This document shows, one piece after another, positions 11,891-29,128 of a stretch of DNA of 64,000 nucleotides. Position numbers and translations under genes: made by a program. Position 1 is the first letter of the stretch; every line of letters starts with the position of its first letter. Below the pieces are notes generated by a model. The model was not told where the DNA came from. It made no database searches and worked only from the letters and a program-made list of their open reading frames with translations. Source of the DNA: Mansonella perstans (Eukaryota; Nematoda; Chromadorea; Rhabditida; Onchocercidae). The stretch spans positions 124,001-188,000 of the forward strand of contig JBAMDO010000087.1 in the NCBI GenBank assembly GCA_037074765.1. The letters run 5' to 3'.

Positions 11891-13191
11891 TCAACAAATT
11901 AAACTAATTTTTACTTCTTGCATTAACCACAAAATAAGACATTACACGAATTTTTTTCTTATTTGATTTGAGTGAAGAGATAAGAAAAAAGATTTCGTCC
12001 AACAGTCAATTGTTATCTTTTCCTGTTAGGAATCTATCTACTGTGTCGTGGAATTCTTTTATCACTTAGACTATGAAGATGGATTTGTCACCTTATTTGA
12101 ACACTTGGCAATTTAATTTAGGGAAATTATGTGTGAGTTCGCGTCAGTTACGATAAGACAATCTAATGTAAAAGATTACTGTATGGTTTAATGTTGTAAG
12201 AATGAAATGAAAACACTCGAAAATTCAGATGAATAATGATGATAGGAAAACGATAATGAAGAGTAAATTCAGTATACAATAAAGATGGTAGGAACAGTAG
12301 AATTTTTATTGAGCAGGCTTTATATTTTATTGGTTATAAGGAATTAACTAAAGAATATATTAGGATAATTAAACATAATACATTGAATAAATCCTGAACA
12401 ATCATGCTTAAGAAGTGGCAAAAAGCAGTCAAACAAAGGTATTAAATTGGTTGTGCTTGAAACGAACATAGTGATAGTGGTAAATGTGATTCAACAGCAC
12501 TATTTTTACATTAAATTTTCAAATTACAAAGCGTTAAGAATCTTATGATTGCTTCGAATATTTTAATTTATTTGACATGTAGCTAAACAGTTATGCAGCA
12601 CAATTTTATTTGGTTTTTTCGATAGTATTTAAAGATGTAGAAAACATGCATGAATGCATAAGTACATGCAACCATCCATTGATGCAATGCCCATATTCAA
12701 TGTACTTCTCCATAAACAAAAAAAACACTATTATAAGCAATAATATGTTTGTCATCAGCAATATAATCAATTTAACGACAGTATCGAAACAAATACTTGT
12801 ATAGCACCACTCTGCATCAAACTTTCGGGAAGGAATAAATGATCAGATTAATGTTTATTGAATCACTAAGAATGCAGCATTCACTTGAAATAACTGTGAA
12901 AATACTTGAAATGATTAATAAAGCACCAACAACTGACAACTAATAAAAACAAATAAGAAGCATGTGAAGCATTTCTGTTATCATCGAAGTATAAGTGAAA
13001 TATTTTTCTTAACTTTATTTTGATTTCAATAACTTAAAATTAATCCCAAGAATCAACCCTTATACTATTAGTTAATGTCAAGTGAAAAAAAATGGTAACG
13101 ACAATAAATTCCAAAATTTTCTAATAGTAACTGAAGAACATAAAGCTAATCAGGAAGATCGAATTGTTCGAACGACCAATGAAATTAAGAA
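11891..13191. other. 3' flank of cathepsin A and intergenic DNA
   Basis: Part is homologous to the 3' flanks of genes B and C (11900-11990 and about 12640-12960). The remainder has no gene signal. Weak repeats of TGAATGCAT/GATGCAATGC type occur near 12650-12690. Confidence 0.6.
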
Positions 13192-13323
13192 TTAAACAAA
13201 TGAAATAGCAAAACGGTCTTGTTCTGTAACATCTTTCGTATGACGACCACGGTTAAATACAAATGTTGATCCGGTTTCTGCGGTCATTCCGAAATTTCGA
13301 TCACTTAAATAACTTGAAGACAT
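13192..13323 (-). CDS. Small ORF of 43 codons with coding-like composition, possibly a relic exon
   Basis: ATG to TAA on the minus strand. The peptide starts MSSSYLSDRNFGMTAETG and ends VTEQDRFAISFV. Its base composition is more balanced than the surrounding AT-rich DNA and the residue mix resembles real coding sequence (FVFNRGRHTKDV). The family is not recognised. It could be a short gene, one exon of a longer or decayed gene, or chance. No partner exon with matching phase was found nearby. Confidence 0.3.
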   Translation of the reverse strand: MSSSYLSDRNFGMTAETGSTFVFNRGRHTKDVTEQDRFAISFV

Positions 13324-14660
13324 TCTCAGTCATTCTCACGTATAACAATGAAGCAATGCTTTGTTTCCAAAATTTTCATTTGCACAATATTAGAAGTATG
13401 GAATTTCAGTCTTAATAACATCTATTAACTATAATAGAATTCATTCTGGTTTGAATTCTAAATCAAGACTGAAATGCATACTAATATGATAAATAACGAC
13501 TGAAACAATTAAAAAAGATTACGTTCTGAACAAATTTCAATTTTTTAAAGAAAAAAAACTGAATCAGAAAAGTAAAACAGCAAACAATAATGATAATGCA
13601 TAAATGTACGCATTTGTTAATGCATATGCACTATTATCATTATTTTCTGTTTGATCTTATATTTGTATTTTGTTTTTATTTTAAAGGATGTATGTGTGTA
13701 CATTTATGTGTGTAAATAATGTCAGATTACCGTAATCAAATTTACCACATAGAAAATCTGAAGTAAAATTAAAACGATAAGCCAACAATGGGAATGATGT
13801 CACAAAAAGATTTCGGTACTTCCGCAAGGCTGATAAGAAAAACGTTTGATAATCACAGACTATTCTAAGGGCTAGCTTAGCTTCCATGATAACCAGAGGA
13901 AGCTTACCGATGATCAGAGGGAGATTACCAAAGCTTCGCTTCTAATTCTGGAAATAAATATAAATATGGATAAAAATCTTATAATCCAGTTTTTACAATC
14001 AAAACGCATCAGACAGTTCTTCACGCTTATCCATAAATACTACTACGATTAGTCGATACTTTCCTCTATTCATCATATAGCTTTTCCATAAATGAATGAA
14101 GAACGACTTTCCATTAGGAAACGTATGAACAAAGTGACAGTCAACTATTGCTAAAGGAAACAACGGGAAATTGTTAGTCATTGATCATTGAATTGATTAT
14201 TTTGTTTATTTTATAACTCATTTCTGCTTATTAACTTATTTTATGCTTCGTAGTTTTTTTTCTTTTTGCTGCTGTGAACTAATAATGTTGTGTGAGTAGA
14301 ATAATACAACTCGAATAAACATCCGTTGCCGACAAACGACACGGACATGTTCAAGTATGTGGACAGTATGCCTTTTTTCTTTTTACTTTTTTTTCGTCTT
14401 CTTTTTAGTGGTATCCAAAAAAACGCTGAAAATAATGAAGTGGTATCAACAATAAGAATGATAACGATGTTCAGTGATTGTCAGTGATTGTCATATCGTC
14501 ATTGTCATCATCATCACTAATATCATAAAATGAAACATAAATGACGCTGAAAGTAATTTGCACATAACTATAATGTCCTCGATCACATGGATTTGGAGAC
14601 AGTTCTTGGCCCAGATACAGATGCATATAACAGGGAATGGAGAAATACTGATGAAGAACT
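13324..14660. other. Intergenic, no supported gene
   Basis: AT-rich. A minus-strand open frame at 14181-13999 (ending FMDKREELSDAF) has some coding flavour but no recognisable family or splice partners. Confidence 0.45.
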
Positions 14661-15303
14661 TTAGAAACGAGTGGTGATAGTGATTTCATCCAGGAAATTA
14701 TCGAGGATATAAATTTACCAATAAGTGATTCTGACACAGCTGCTGTCTCCAGAGAAATTATCGACGATTTCGATCCATCACTATTTGATCATGACAATGG
14801 ATGGAGAAATGCTGTTGGTGAATTACCAGGAACAAGTTCGTTCAATACTTTAAAATTCTTTTCTTTAATTTGACTTATTTGCTCAAAATTAAGAGTTTAG
14901 ACCATGAAAAATCGAAAGCAGAAACTGATTTGTTTGACACTTATTGCTGTGGATGATTATTCCATCAAAAATAACACTAAGGCCAACTTTTAATTTTCAA
15001 TACTTGGGAGGAAAAGCAAACAACGTCAAGTGATTCAAGTCAAAATGTGATTTGTCAGGTTTAGTATATGACGCTGAGATTCTCATGAGCAACTTTTAGA
15101 TTGCTTCAATTAATTAGCAAATGAGGTAATGGAATGTTAATTGAAAAAATATGCAACAATGCGAGTATGAAGAAGAGAAATGAATACATAAAACTAAAAG
15201 TGGAGACGAGAAGCCATTTCGTTTTGAATGCAAACATTGTGACGATTTCTTTGCAAGTAAGCAATCACAGGATGAACATGAACAAAAGTATAGCGGAGTA
15301 ATA
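14661..15303 (+). pseudogene. Broken zinc-finger-like gene fragments
   Basis: Two separate coding-like blocks. Block 1 (about 14661-14836) reads DFIQEIIEDINLP, then FDHDNGWRNAVGELPGTSS, an acidic sequence. A diverged copy of its end (NREWRNTDEEL) lies just upstream at about 14586-14668, cut by an in-frame TAG. Block 2 (15202-15303) reads GDEKPFRFECKHCDDFFAS then QDEHEQKY and ends at a GTAAGT donor: a C2H2-finger layout (Cys-X2-Cys, Phe, one His) preceded by a GEKPF-like linker, but the second His is Tyr. No intact frame joins the blocks. The likely reading is a decayed transcription-factor gene or a poorly spliced fragment. Confidence 0.4.
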
Positions 15304-16300
15304 GTAAGTTTTGCAGTTTTATATTTGTCCTCTGAAATATAATGCGAAATGCTCTGCAAAGCATCAGTGGAATAGCAACAAAAAATTCAATTTATGCTAC
15401 GACATTTTTTCATCCTCCATAGAGAGTTGGTACCGTAATAACCGATGAATTCGAAAGGGATTTTTTCAAAAAAGATTTAAATTTGTTTTTTTTTTACTCG
15501 AATAAATGACTTCAAGAAAACGAGTAATGAAATGAACCGGTCACAACGTATATCATGAAGACAAATTTCATGTCAGAGTTTTTCAAATAAGTATCACTAT
15601 CAATATCCCGGATGTACTGCGAGGTGTGAACTAATTGACAATGTGAACTAATTGTCTAACAGCCAAAATCAGATTAGCGTCCTCCTGCGAAGGCATAACA
15701 TAATATTTACGTTTATCTGTATAACATATGTATAACTTATGTAACAGAAAGCAGCCTTGTGATGAGAATAGGGTACGGCATGTACAATGTTAATATCTTT
15801 CCTTAAAGAAGAGAAATGAAATTTTGAATATGAAATTTTTTGTTGAAAATCAAATGTAGAAAATATTGAAAATTGTGTAATTTTATACTAAATTGAATAA
15901 AATTACAAAAGATCATACTGATGATATAAATGATTGCAAAATGTTGAATATTTCCACGACAGTAATAATTCAATCTTTCAGTAAAACAATAGCGAAAATC
16001 ACCGTGAAATAACTACTTTTTCTGTCAAGAAAGTCCCTTAACTTTTACAGATTTTTCATAAATTTGCCAGCCTAAACGCAACCCTCAGAGAAAATTACCA
16101 CAAAATAACAGTTTTCCACTCATTAAAAAAGGCACTGCTTTTGACCGTCACACAAGAATCGACAGGCAGAAGGTGCGGAATATCGAGAGAATTTTCTTAT
16201 ATAACGATTAGTATCCAGGTGCGATTTCAAAGAATCTCAAAAGATTAGTGTTCGGATCCGATATCAAAAATCTCAATTCAAAGTAGTATCCAGATTCGAT
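15304..16300. other. Intergenic, no gene seen
   Basis: No coding signal. A short direct repeat TGTGAACTAATTG sits near 15627 and 15644, and two diverged copies of a GTATCCAG...CGATTTCAAAGAAT block lie at about 16211 and 16285 at the edge of unit B. Confidence 0.55.
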
Positions 16301-17006
16301 TTCAAAGAATCCAAATTCTGTTATTCGGTATTGTTTTGATGCATTGCGTTAATTATCAATTTTATATTAATGCTTGGTAAAGGATTTCAAGAAAAAACTA
16401 CGGATTATTTTAATGAATAAATGAATTTGAATAATGGCATAAGAAAATTTTTGATGAATTTTCTATTTCTTTAGAGTCTTTTAAAAATGCTTAACAATTC
16501 TTTGCTAAGATAAGAATGTTTGATGCACAAAGTGAGTGGGAAATTGGCGATGTTTGCTGTCCAACTTTTATTTATCGATAAAAAAGGAGGGAAAATTTGG
16601 TCGCGACGCAATTATTATAATGGGAAATAATCGTAATTCATAGATAAGCCGCAATATTAAATCCACGAGTGTTATAATGATGTGTACTTTATAAATATTA
16701 GCACGTGATTGAATTTATAAACGTTAGCACTGTAGATGCTAGCATGTCTTAGCAGGTAGATTTTAGTACCTAACATTTAACAAAAAGCAAACTGGCAAAA
16801 TGATCAAAGTAATGAAAGAGGTAAAACGTGAGAAGCGGTAAAGATAAAAATCTCTCAATTTGCAAAGTATTATAATGATGTGCTTATAAGTGAAAGTTGA
16901 ATATTTGCAATTACGTTTAAATGTTTGACATTTAAGCCGTTACAAAATGACTGTCAAAGAAAAGGAAGGTGGAGTCTCTTATTATGACATCGTGCTAATA
17001 GCATTG

Positions 17007-17032
17007 TTATCAGTAATTTCATTTTTATAAAA
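17007..17032 (+). promoter_or_regulatory. GATA site plus TATA box of cathepsin gene B
   Basis: TTATCAGT at 17007-17014 and TATAAAA at 17026-17032, with the ATG at 17073. The 19 and 47 bp spacings are identical to those of copies A and C. Confidence 0.6.
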
Positions 17033-17072
17033 GTCGATGGAATAATTGCTAAAGATATTGTCAAAATCAGCA

Positions 17073-20047
<2,975 letters not shown>

Positions 20048-20291
20048 ATTAATTTTGACGTTCCTTTCGATGTCTTGCAAAAACTATAAAATAAGACATT
20101 ACATTACTCTTTTTCTTATTTTATTTGAATTAAGAGATAAGATAAAAAGATTTCTATCAGTCAACTGTAACATCTTGAAAAAATAATTACTGTTAGGAAT
20201 ATCTAAGGGTGCAGAAAACATGCATGCATAGGTGGATGCGCTTAATTATTCATTCAGTACTTATATTCAACATATTTAAGCAATAACATAT

Positions 20292-20934
20292 TTGTCGGGA
20301 AAATTTTTGTAACGTGGCACAGTCGAATCTCAAACTTGGGTAATTAAACCGTTGCGTTGAGTTGAGTTGCGTTGACACCTCAAACTTGGGTAATTAAACC
20401 TTTTATTAGAATAATTGGATAACGCGAGAATTAGGTAACAATTATATACAACGCGTATTTAATGGTAACATTAATATATAATAAAAGTGGTAATGATGAA
20501 GAGAAGAGAACCAGTAGCCGTTGATGTGAACAAATCCCAAAAATGGTTTTTTTGGGATGATTGAGAGTTTATATACTGAGTATTGTAGGCGGAGAAAGCT
20601 TGTATTAATGAGCTGAGTTACAAGAAGCTAAAGATATAAAAAATGAAATCCTTTGTACAGATAAGCTTGATTGAGAAGGTACAATATATTGCATGTAAGC
20701 ATAAGCATCAAACAAAGAATTTCGGCACGGTTACAGAATGGCTTTGTTTAATAAGATATTAGTTGCAGCTGCCTCTTTGTTAGTTTATGGTTGGAAGGAG
20801 TTTGACAGCTTATAATTGGATGTGAGGTCAGACTACAACAAAGAGATAGGAGATTAATTAGATAGCTCATAAAAGACATTAATACAATCAGATTTAAACC
20901 TATTGCAATTTTCGCGTTATGAATTTCGCGACAA
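20292..20934. mobile_element. MITE-like insertion, about 643 bp, in the 3' flank of cathepsin B
   Basis: The 3' flanks of A and C run continuously where B is interrupted between CATAT and TATTTGTAATCAGC. The inserted segment starts TTGTCGGGAAAATTTTTG and ends with the imperfect inverse CGTTATGAATTTCGCGACAA, giving terminal inverted repeats of about 20 bp. The flanks allow a TAT or TA target duplication. There is no coding capacity. It contains GTTGC/GTTGA microrepeats and a 22 bp direct repeat. Superfamily undetermined: TA would suit a Tc1/mariner-type MITE. Confidence 0.55.
20329..20400. repeat. 22 bp direct repeat flanking a GTTGC/GTTGA microrepeat
   Basis: CTCAAACTTGGGTAATTAAACC occurs at 20329-20350 and, identical, at 20379-20400. 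The spacer is built of 5-mers GTTGC and GTTGA. It lies inside the MITE-like insertion. Confidence 0.8.
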
Positions 20935-21892
20935 TATTTGTAATCAGCAATAAAAGTCAATTTTATGATAGTATCAAAACAAGTACTTATATAACTTTAC
21001 TCTGCATTAATTTTTTAGGAAAAAATAAATAATCAGATAAATGTTTATTGAATCATTGAATGCAGTATTTATTAAATACAAGTGATATACTGTACTGATA
21101 AGTACCGTATTAATAAAATTTTCCCAAACCTTGTTGAAAGATGAACAAAGAGAGGTTAACCGTTGGATTTTTTCTCTATCACGATTAATGAAGAATCTAG
21201 CAAATATTACAATGTGTTTTGCGAATTAGTTTTATGTAGACTCGTTAGTAATAAAATTTCAAAAAGTTAAAACAACCATTTCGATATTCGCAATATCCAC
21301 AGCAACTAAATGGAATTTTACAAAGCAACAACAAAAATAAAACAAATGTTAGTAGTAACACATGATGTGATTCAAATTTCAACTTAAAATTGAAATCACA
21401 GAGAAGCTTGCAAAGATATCTGCTTTCAATTCTGGATGTGACAAGCAACTCCATACCCAGTTGTTTGCAATCAGACATGCACCTTATTTTATATTCACTA
21501 CCACTTGTTGTGAAACATTTGTTTTGGTCTTTCGTAGCAAATAAAACTCAACTTTTCTGCTTCATTTATTGAAAAAAAACTAGTTTCCAATTGAAACTGT
21601 CTTAACGAGATTCAATTACCAGTGGTTCAATATGGATATATGAGGATCTGTTGACCTTTTTAATGTACCAGAATACCATGAATACAGATAGTATTTATTA
21701 AAAAGGAACCAACAATTGTAACATTAATCGCGACTAATAAAGTGAAATGTATTATTGCTGGGAAATAAAATAGAAATAAGGATTCCTTTATTGAGTCGAT
21801 GGGCAATCGTGTACACCAGTCAACAGTGAGCTGAGTGTTCTTCGATCTCAAATTTAAGTTAATTTATATTAAGAACAAATGAGCACTGATTA

Positions 21893-23990
21893 CCACTTCA
21901 TCTCAATTATTATCAACAAGCACTATGAGTTTTAAATCTTTCTTGCTTTTACTATTTTGAACTAGTTATTACAATAATTATAGCTCAAATAAACTTTCAT
22001 TGCAGACAAATGAATCAAAATGTACCTTTTCTTATATACGAAAAACGTTTTCCGATCCATAAATTTCAGTCAAAACATACTGAAACTATGAATGATTTAT
22101 CTCTTCATGAAACTGAAATACTTCTTAAGGAATTTAAAGTAATATTAATAATAAAAAAATTCCTCGGAGACTTCATGAACCTTTCTTTTTCAAATCTAAG
22201 CTTTTTTCTGCACTTTTAATTCTTAACTTTTTTCAGCACTACACAAGACCTTCAATATTGTATGAATATAGAACATATTTGTACAAATGAAAAAATTCAC
22301 AATCGTAAAAATTATCACAAATCATCATCACATATCATTAAATGAACAACAAAGATGACAAATTATCAGCATTATCACAGTTATAAATAATCATTTGAAG
22401 CAGACCATCATGAATATTTTCCTTTATTCACATTGTTGCATTTGCTTAACTAATTGCAAATCTTCAGGAGAAGGCTTATAAATTCGGCCAATAATCACGC
22501 GATCTTTAAATGCCTAAAAAGTTCAGATTAAACAAAATCAGATACAATTCTAACAATTACACAAAATGTAATTAGTGCCCACGCTCAAAATTTATAATCT
22601 GATTACAATTGGAGTAATAAATATTTCACACTGCATTAACACAACGAAATGTCAATGTCATTGCGACATGTAATATATTCCATTCATTAATGATTATTGC
22701 AATCTTAAAAGCGCAATTAGACGTGAAACAAATAGAATAATTTGAAAAAAGGTTTGTTGCGTTAACTAATTCTCGAAAATCCATGTGTCATTAAATCCAG
22801 CTGTCAGGAAGAAAATACCGCAGAAAATCATTAAACAGTTATGATGACACTATCGAAATGAAAGTAGTTTTCAAATGGGCAAAAAAGATTAATTTTCAAA
22901 GTAACCTTTGCTAGGAGAAGATAATTCGCAAATATGAGCAGTGCGAGCGTAACGATATGCTGCCAATCTGTTGTTAGTATCAACATCCAAAATTGAATAG
23001 CAATTAGTACCACTTGAAAAATTGTCATTGTGTTAATCAAAGTAACCGGATCACTACCAATTCGCTGAAGATGAAAACAATTACAAGCTCGATGGTTGTT
23101 CTTTCAATCCAAACACCTGATCAGTTAATAGTAGGACAAATGATAACTTCATTCTATATAATATCCGATACAATATCTCGAGAAGTCCAAGATATTGAAG
23201 TGCTGCATTTTTAACACTCATTTATTAGTGAATGACACTATCTGATTATCGTTGCTTACTTTATAGACAAAAGCAACGATATTATATCATAGACAAGTAC
23301 AGTAAAGTCAGTTTTTCTAGGCGGAGATCATTTCAGTACTAATTTTTCCTTCATTTTGACTAACAAAAAATAAGCTCACATAAAAACGAGAATGGTCCGA
23401 ATCTCCAGGTTCAGCTGCGACACCCAATGTACCAATATTGGAAACAGCTTTGTAAAGTTGTCCTTGACGACGAACAACAGAGCCATGCGCATAGAGTCCA
23501 TCATGTTCAGACCAACTGCAAGTATTATCATGATGATTTAAAGATTTAAAAAATCTTTTTGAAATAACCTTACTGTTATTTTTTTCAAAGTTAAAACAAT
23601 GCGATTGAACATCTCGGAAAAGTTTTTCAACTTTCTTCTTTTAAAATTTTATAGTCATAACATGAAAAAAAGAGAAGAATAAGCAATTCAATAAACACTA
23701 TAATATGTGGCGAATCGTTGAAAATTAATAAAAATTGACTAAAGTGCACAATCAGTGCAATGAATCTTCTGATAATGGATCTGTAATCAATTCTAAATAT
23801 TCCATTCAATTTCTCTGTTGATTAAATATTAATTATTTCTCTTAAATTCATTTAATAGAAAAAACTAACACACTTACTCCGGATCTATAGCATTTGTTGC
23901 GGTAGAATTTGTCGTCAATGTCGAACTATTACCACCGCCCGCGACAACACTGTTACTATTGCTGCTGCTACTGCCGATGCTTCTAGTTGC
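21893..23990. repeat. Segmental duplicate of 36923 to about 38990 (3' part of TMEM39)
   Basis: Direct copy with an offset of 15029 bp. From about 21893 to 23770 I see only a handful of differences (for example AAATAATCATTTG against AAACAATCGTCTG near 22385, and one base near 22936). From about 23780 to 23990 differences and indels become frequent. At about 23990 the copy ends abruptly in cathepsin unit C sequence. Confidence 0.9.
22424..23990 (-). pseudogene. Truncated TMEM39 copy (last 3.5 exons)
   Basis: Carries equivalents of TMEM39 exon 10 (22424-22513), exon 9 (22906-23064), exon 8 (23380-23515) and the 3' part of exon 7 (23878 to about 23990), all with intact frame and splice sites. 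Exons 1-6 and the promoter are absent, so it cannot make the protein unless fused to another transcript. The exon 7 remnant, in the Ser/Asn/Thr-rich region, has diverged much more than the rest and is cut off at the junction with unit C. Confidence 0.85.
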
Positions 23991-24589
23991 TGAATTTTCT
24001 ACTTTTTTTAAATCTTTTAAAAATTCCGAACTATTTTTTTAAAATCTTTTAAAAATGCCGAACTATTTTTTTAAAATCTTTGAAGAATGCCGAACTATTT
24101 TTTGTCAAGATAAGAATATTTGATGAGTGGTGAATTGATAGTGTTTGTTTATTTATTAATAAAAAAGAAATTGAAATTTTGGTCACAACATAATTGTTAT
24201 AATGGAAAATGATCGTAATTTATAAAATAAGTCGCAATATTAAATCTACGAGTATTATCATGATGTGAACTTTATAAACGTTAGCACATAGATTGAACTT
24301 TATAAACGTTAGCACTGCAGATGCTAGCATGTCTTAGCACGTAGATTTTAATGCCTAACATTTAACAAAAAGCAAACCTGCAAAATGATCAAAGTAATGA
24401 AAGACGTAAAACGTGAAGAGCGGTAAAGATAAAAGTCTCTTAATAGCAAAGTATTATAATGATGAGCTTATAAGTAAAAGTTGAATATTTGCAATTAAGT
24501 TTAAATGTTTGACATTCAAGCCATTAAAAATGACTGTCAAAGAAAAGGAAGGTGGAGTCTCTTATTATAACATCGTGCTAATAGCATTG

Positions 24590-24616
24590 TTATCAGTAAT
24601 TTCATTTTTATAAAAG
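24590..24616 (+). promoter_or_regulatory. GATA site plus TATA box of cathepsin gene C
   Basis: TTATCAGT at 24590-24597 and TATAAAAG at 24609-24616, with the ATG at 24656. The spacing is the same as in A and B. Confidence 0.6.
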
Positions 24617-24655
24617 TCGATGGAATAATTGCTAAAGATATTGTCAAAATCAGCA

Positions 24656-27232
<2,577 letters not shown>

Positions 27233-27860
27233 CTATAAAATAAGACCCTACATTACTGTTTTTCTTGTTTTATTTGAATTAAGAGATAAGATAAAAAGAT
27301 TTCTATCAGTCAAATGTAACATCTTGAAGAAGTGATTCATGTTCGGAATATCCAAGCATGCAGAAAATATACATGCATCGATCCATCTATCCATCCATGC
27401 AATACCTATATTCAATGCATTTTCCTCCATTGTCAGGAGAAAAAACTTTTATAAGCGATAACATTTTTGTCTTCTGCTAGCGCTACTCTGCATTAAACTT
27501 TTGGGAATGAATAAATGATTAAATGAATGTTTACTTAATCATTAAGAATTTGTTTAAAACAATTGATGTAGAAGCATAATGTATTAACAAAATTTCTCCA
27601 ACTATTGTTGCGAGACAAATAAAGCGAAGGCTAATCACAGGATTTTTTTCTTTTCATAATTAATGAAAAGAGCTTAGCAAATATTACAGTATACATTGGT
27701 AATTAGTTTCATATAGACTCAATAATAATAAAATTTCAAGAAGTTGAAACGAAGAAAACTTCAACATTTGCAATATCCACAGCAACTAAATGAAATTTTA
27801 CAAAGCAACAACAAAAATAAGACAAAAATTGACATAAAACATGAAATGATTTAAATTTCA

Positions 27861-28364
27861 AAATCAATCGAGTGGAAAATTTATTTCGGGAACACAAATC
27901 CAAGAACAAAATCAGATTAAAATGGTTAAAAGTAAAATTAAAATGATGGTACAGAATGTCAGATTTTCTTATTATACAGTTAATCTATTTCATCGATCTG
28001 CAAATGTGAGCTTTTCAACTTCAAGAATTGCTAAATCTGCTTTAATCATTCGAACGATAACTTCATCCAAGGTGAAAAAATACTTAGACAACATTTTTTC
28101 CTGAAAAATTTGTCGCATTTTTTATAATTTAAACAATTATCTTACAAGAAATTTTCATAAGTTGTTTTTGAAAGATCTTTTAATAAACATATTGGAATGA
28201 AAAATTGTACTGAGAAGCTGAACGTCAGAATTCTGTTCATCATTTCAAACCTGCGGGAAAATGAAATGTGAAAAATTATAGTCTAAGCTTTAATAAAAAC
28301 TTTACGATTTGATGTCGAAAAATTCCTACTACTTTTTCAATACTTTTCTCAAATGTAAAAGATT
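27861..28364. other. Junction of the cathepsin cluster with the POT1 3' flank
   Basis: No gene recognised. The plus-strand frame 27922-28104 has no supporting signals. Confidence 0.5.
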
Positions 28365-28934
28365 TTAATCGGTTCCGAACGGCAAAACATAACAATAAAC
28401 CTGAATTGATGTAGCCAAAGCTTTTCTTTGGTTGTCAGAAATGCCTCTTCTGTAGTTCTGAGCAGCTTCCAGCGGACTTTCCGGTACGTCGACAAGAAAA
28501 AAAGCCTGAAATGACTCTCATCCTGAAGTGTAATATTTTTTTGCTGTAAAAACAATTCCAAAATTTGAAAAACGATCGATGGAAATTCTTAGTAATTGTG
28601 AAATTTTTCCGCTTATACATGAAATACTGCAAAATCATCAATGGTATTTAAAAAAAAAATTTCAAACAATTTTTACAAAATTGCTAATTAATATCAGAAC
28701 TGCGATAGAAAACTTCGCTATGTTTCAATTATTTACCAATAGCTGAATCGGAAACAGAAAGCAATACTTTTTGCTCCGAAGTACCTGAAAATTAATGACT
28801 TTGATAGTGATGTGAAGTTCATTTTAAATCATTTCACCCTAATTACTAGCTGAATTACAAGAAATATACATGATTAATTCTAATTCAAAATTTCTCATAA
28901 AAGTGCTCTGAATGTAAAAGTGAAGAAATTCAAC

Positions 28935-29002
<68 letters not shown>

Positions 29003-29003
29003 C

Positions 29004-29035
<32 letters not shown>

Positions 29036-29036
29036 A

Positions 29037-29086
<50 letters not shown>

Positions 29087-29093
29087 TAAACAC

Positions 29094-29128
<35 letters not shown>

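Larger units (their letters stand above)
7860..12960 (+). repeat. Tandem unit A of the cathepsin L cluster
   Basis: Begins at the conserved block TCCAAATTCTGTTATTCGG, which recurs at about 16309 in unit B. It continues through promoter, gene and a conserved 3' flank with an ATGCAATGCC-type block near 12680. The upstream half (about 1.6 kb before the common AAAGTATTATAATGATG block near 9472) is about 1 kb longer than in B. The 3' flank also has extra DNA (about 11990-12600) absent from the other units. Confidence 0.7.

Noticed and set aside
22010..23214. Short plus- and minus-strand frames repeated identically at 37039-38243
   Set aside because: They duplicate because the whole TMEM39 segment is duplicated; only the TMEM39 exon 9 frame is real.
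28902..29128. A functional rRNA gene or an R2-type retroelement
   Set aside because: Only 227 bp of LSU sequence, with no flanking rDNA and no reverse-transcriptase coding sequence nearby.
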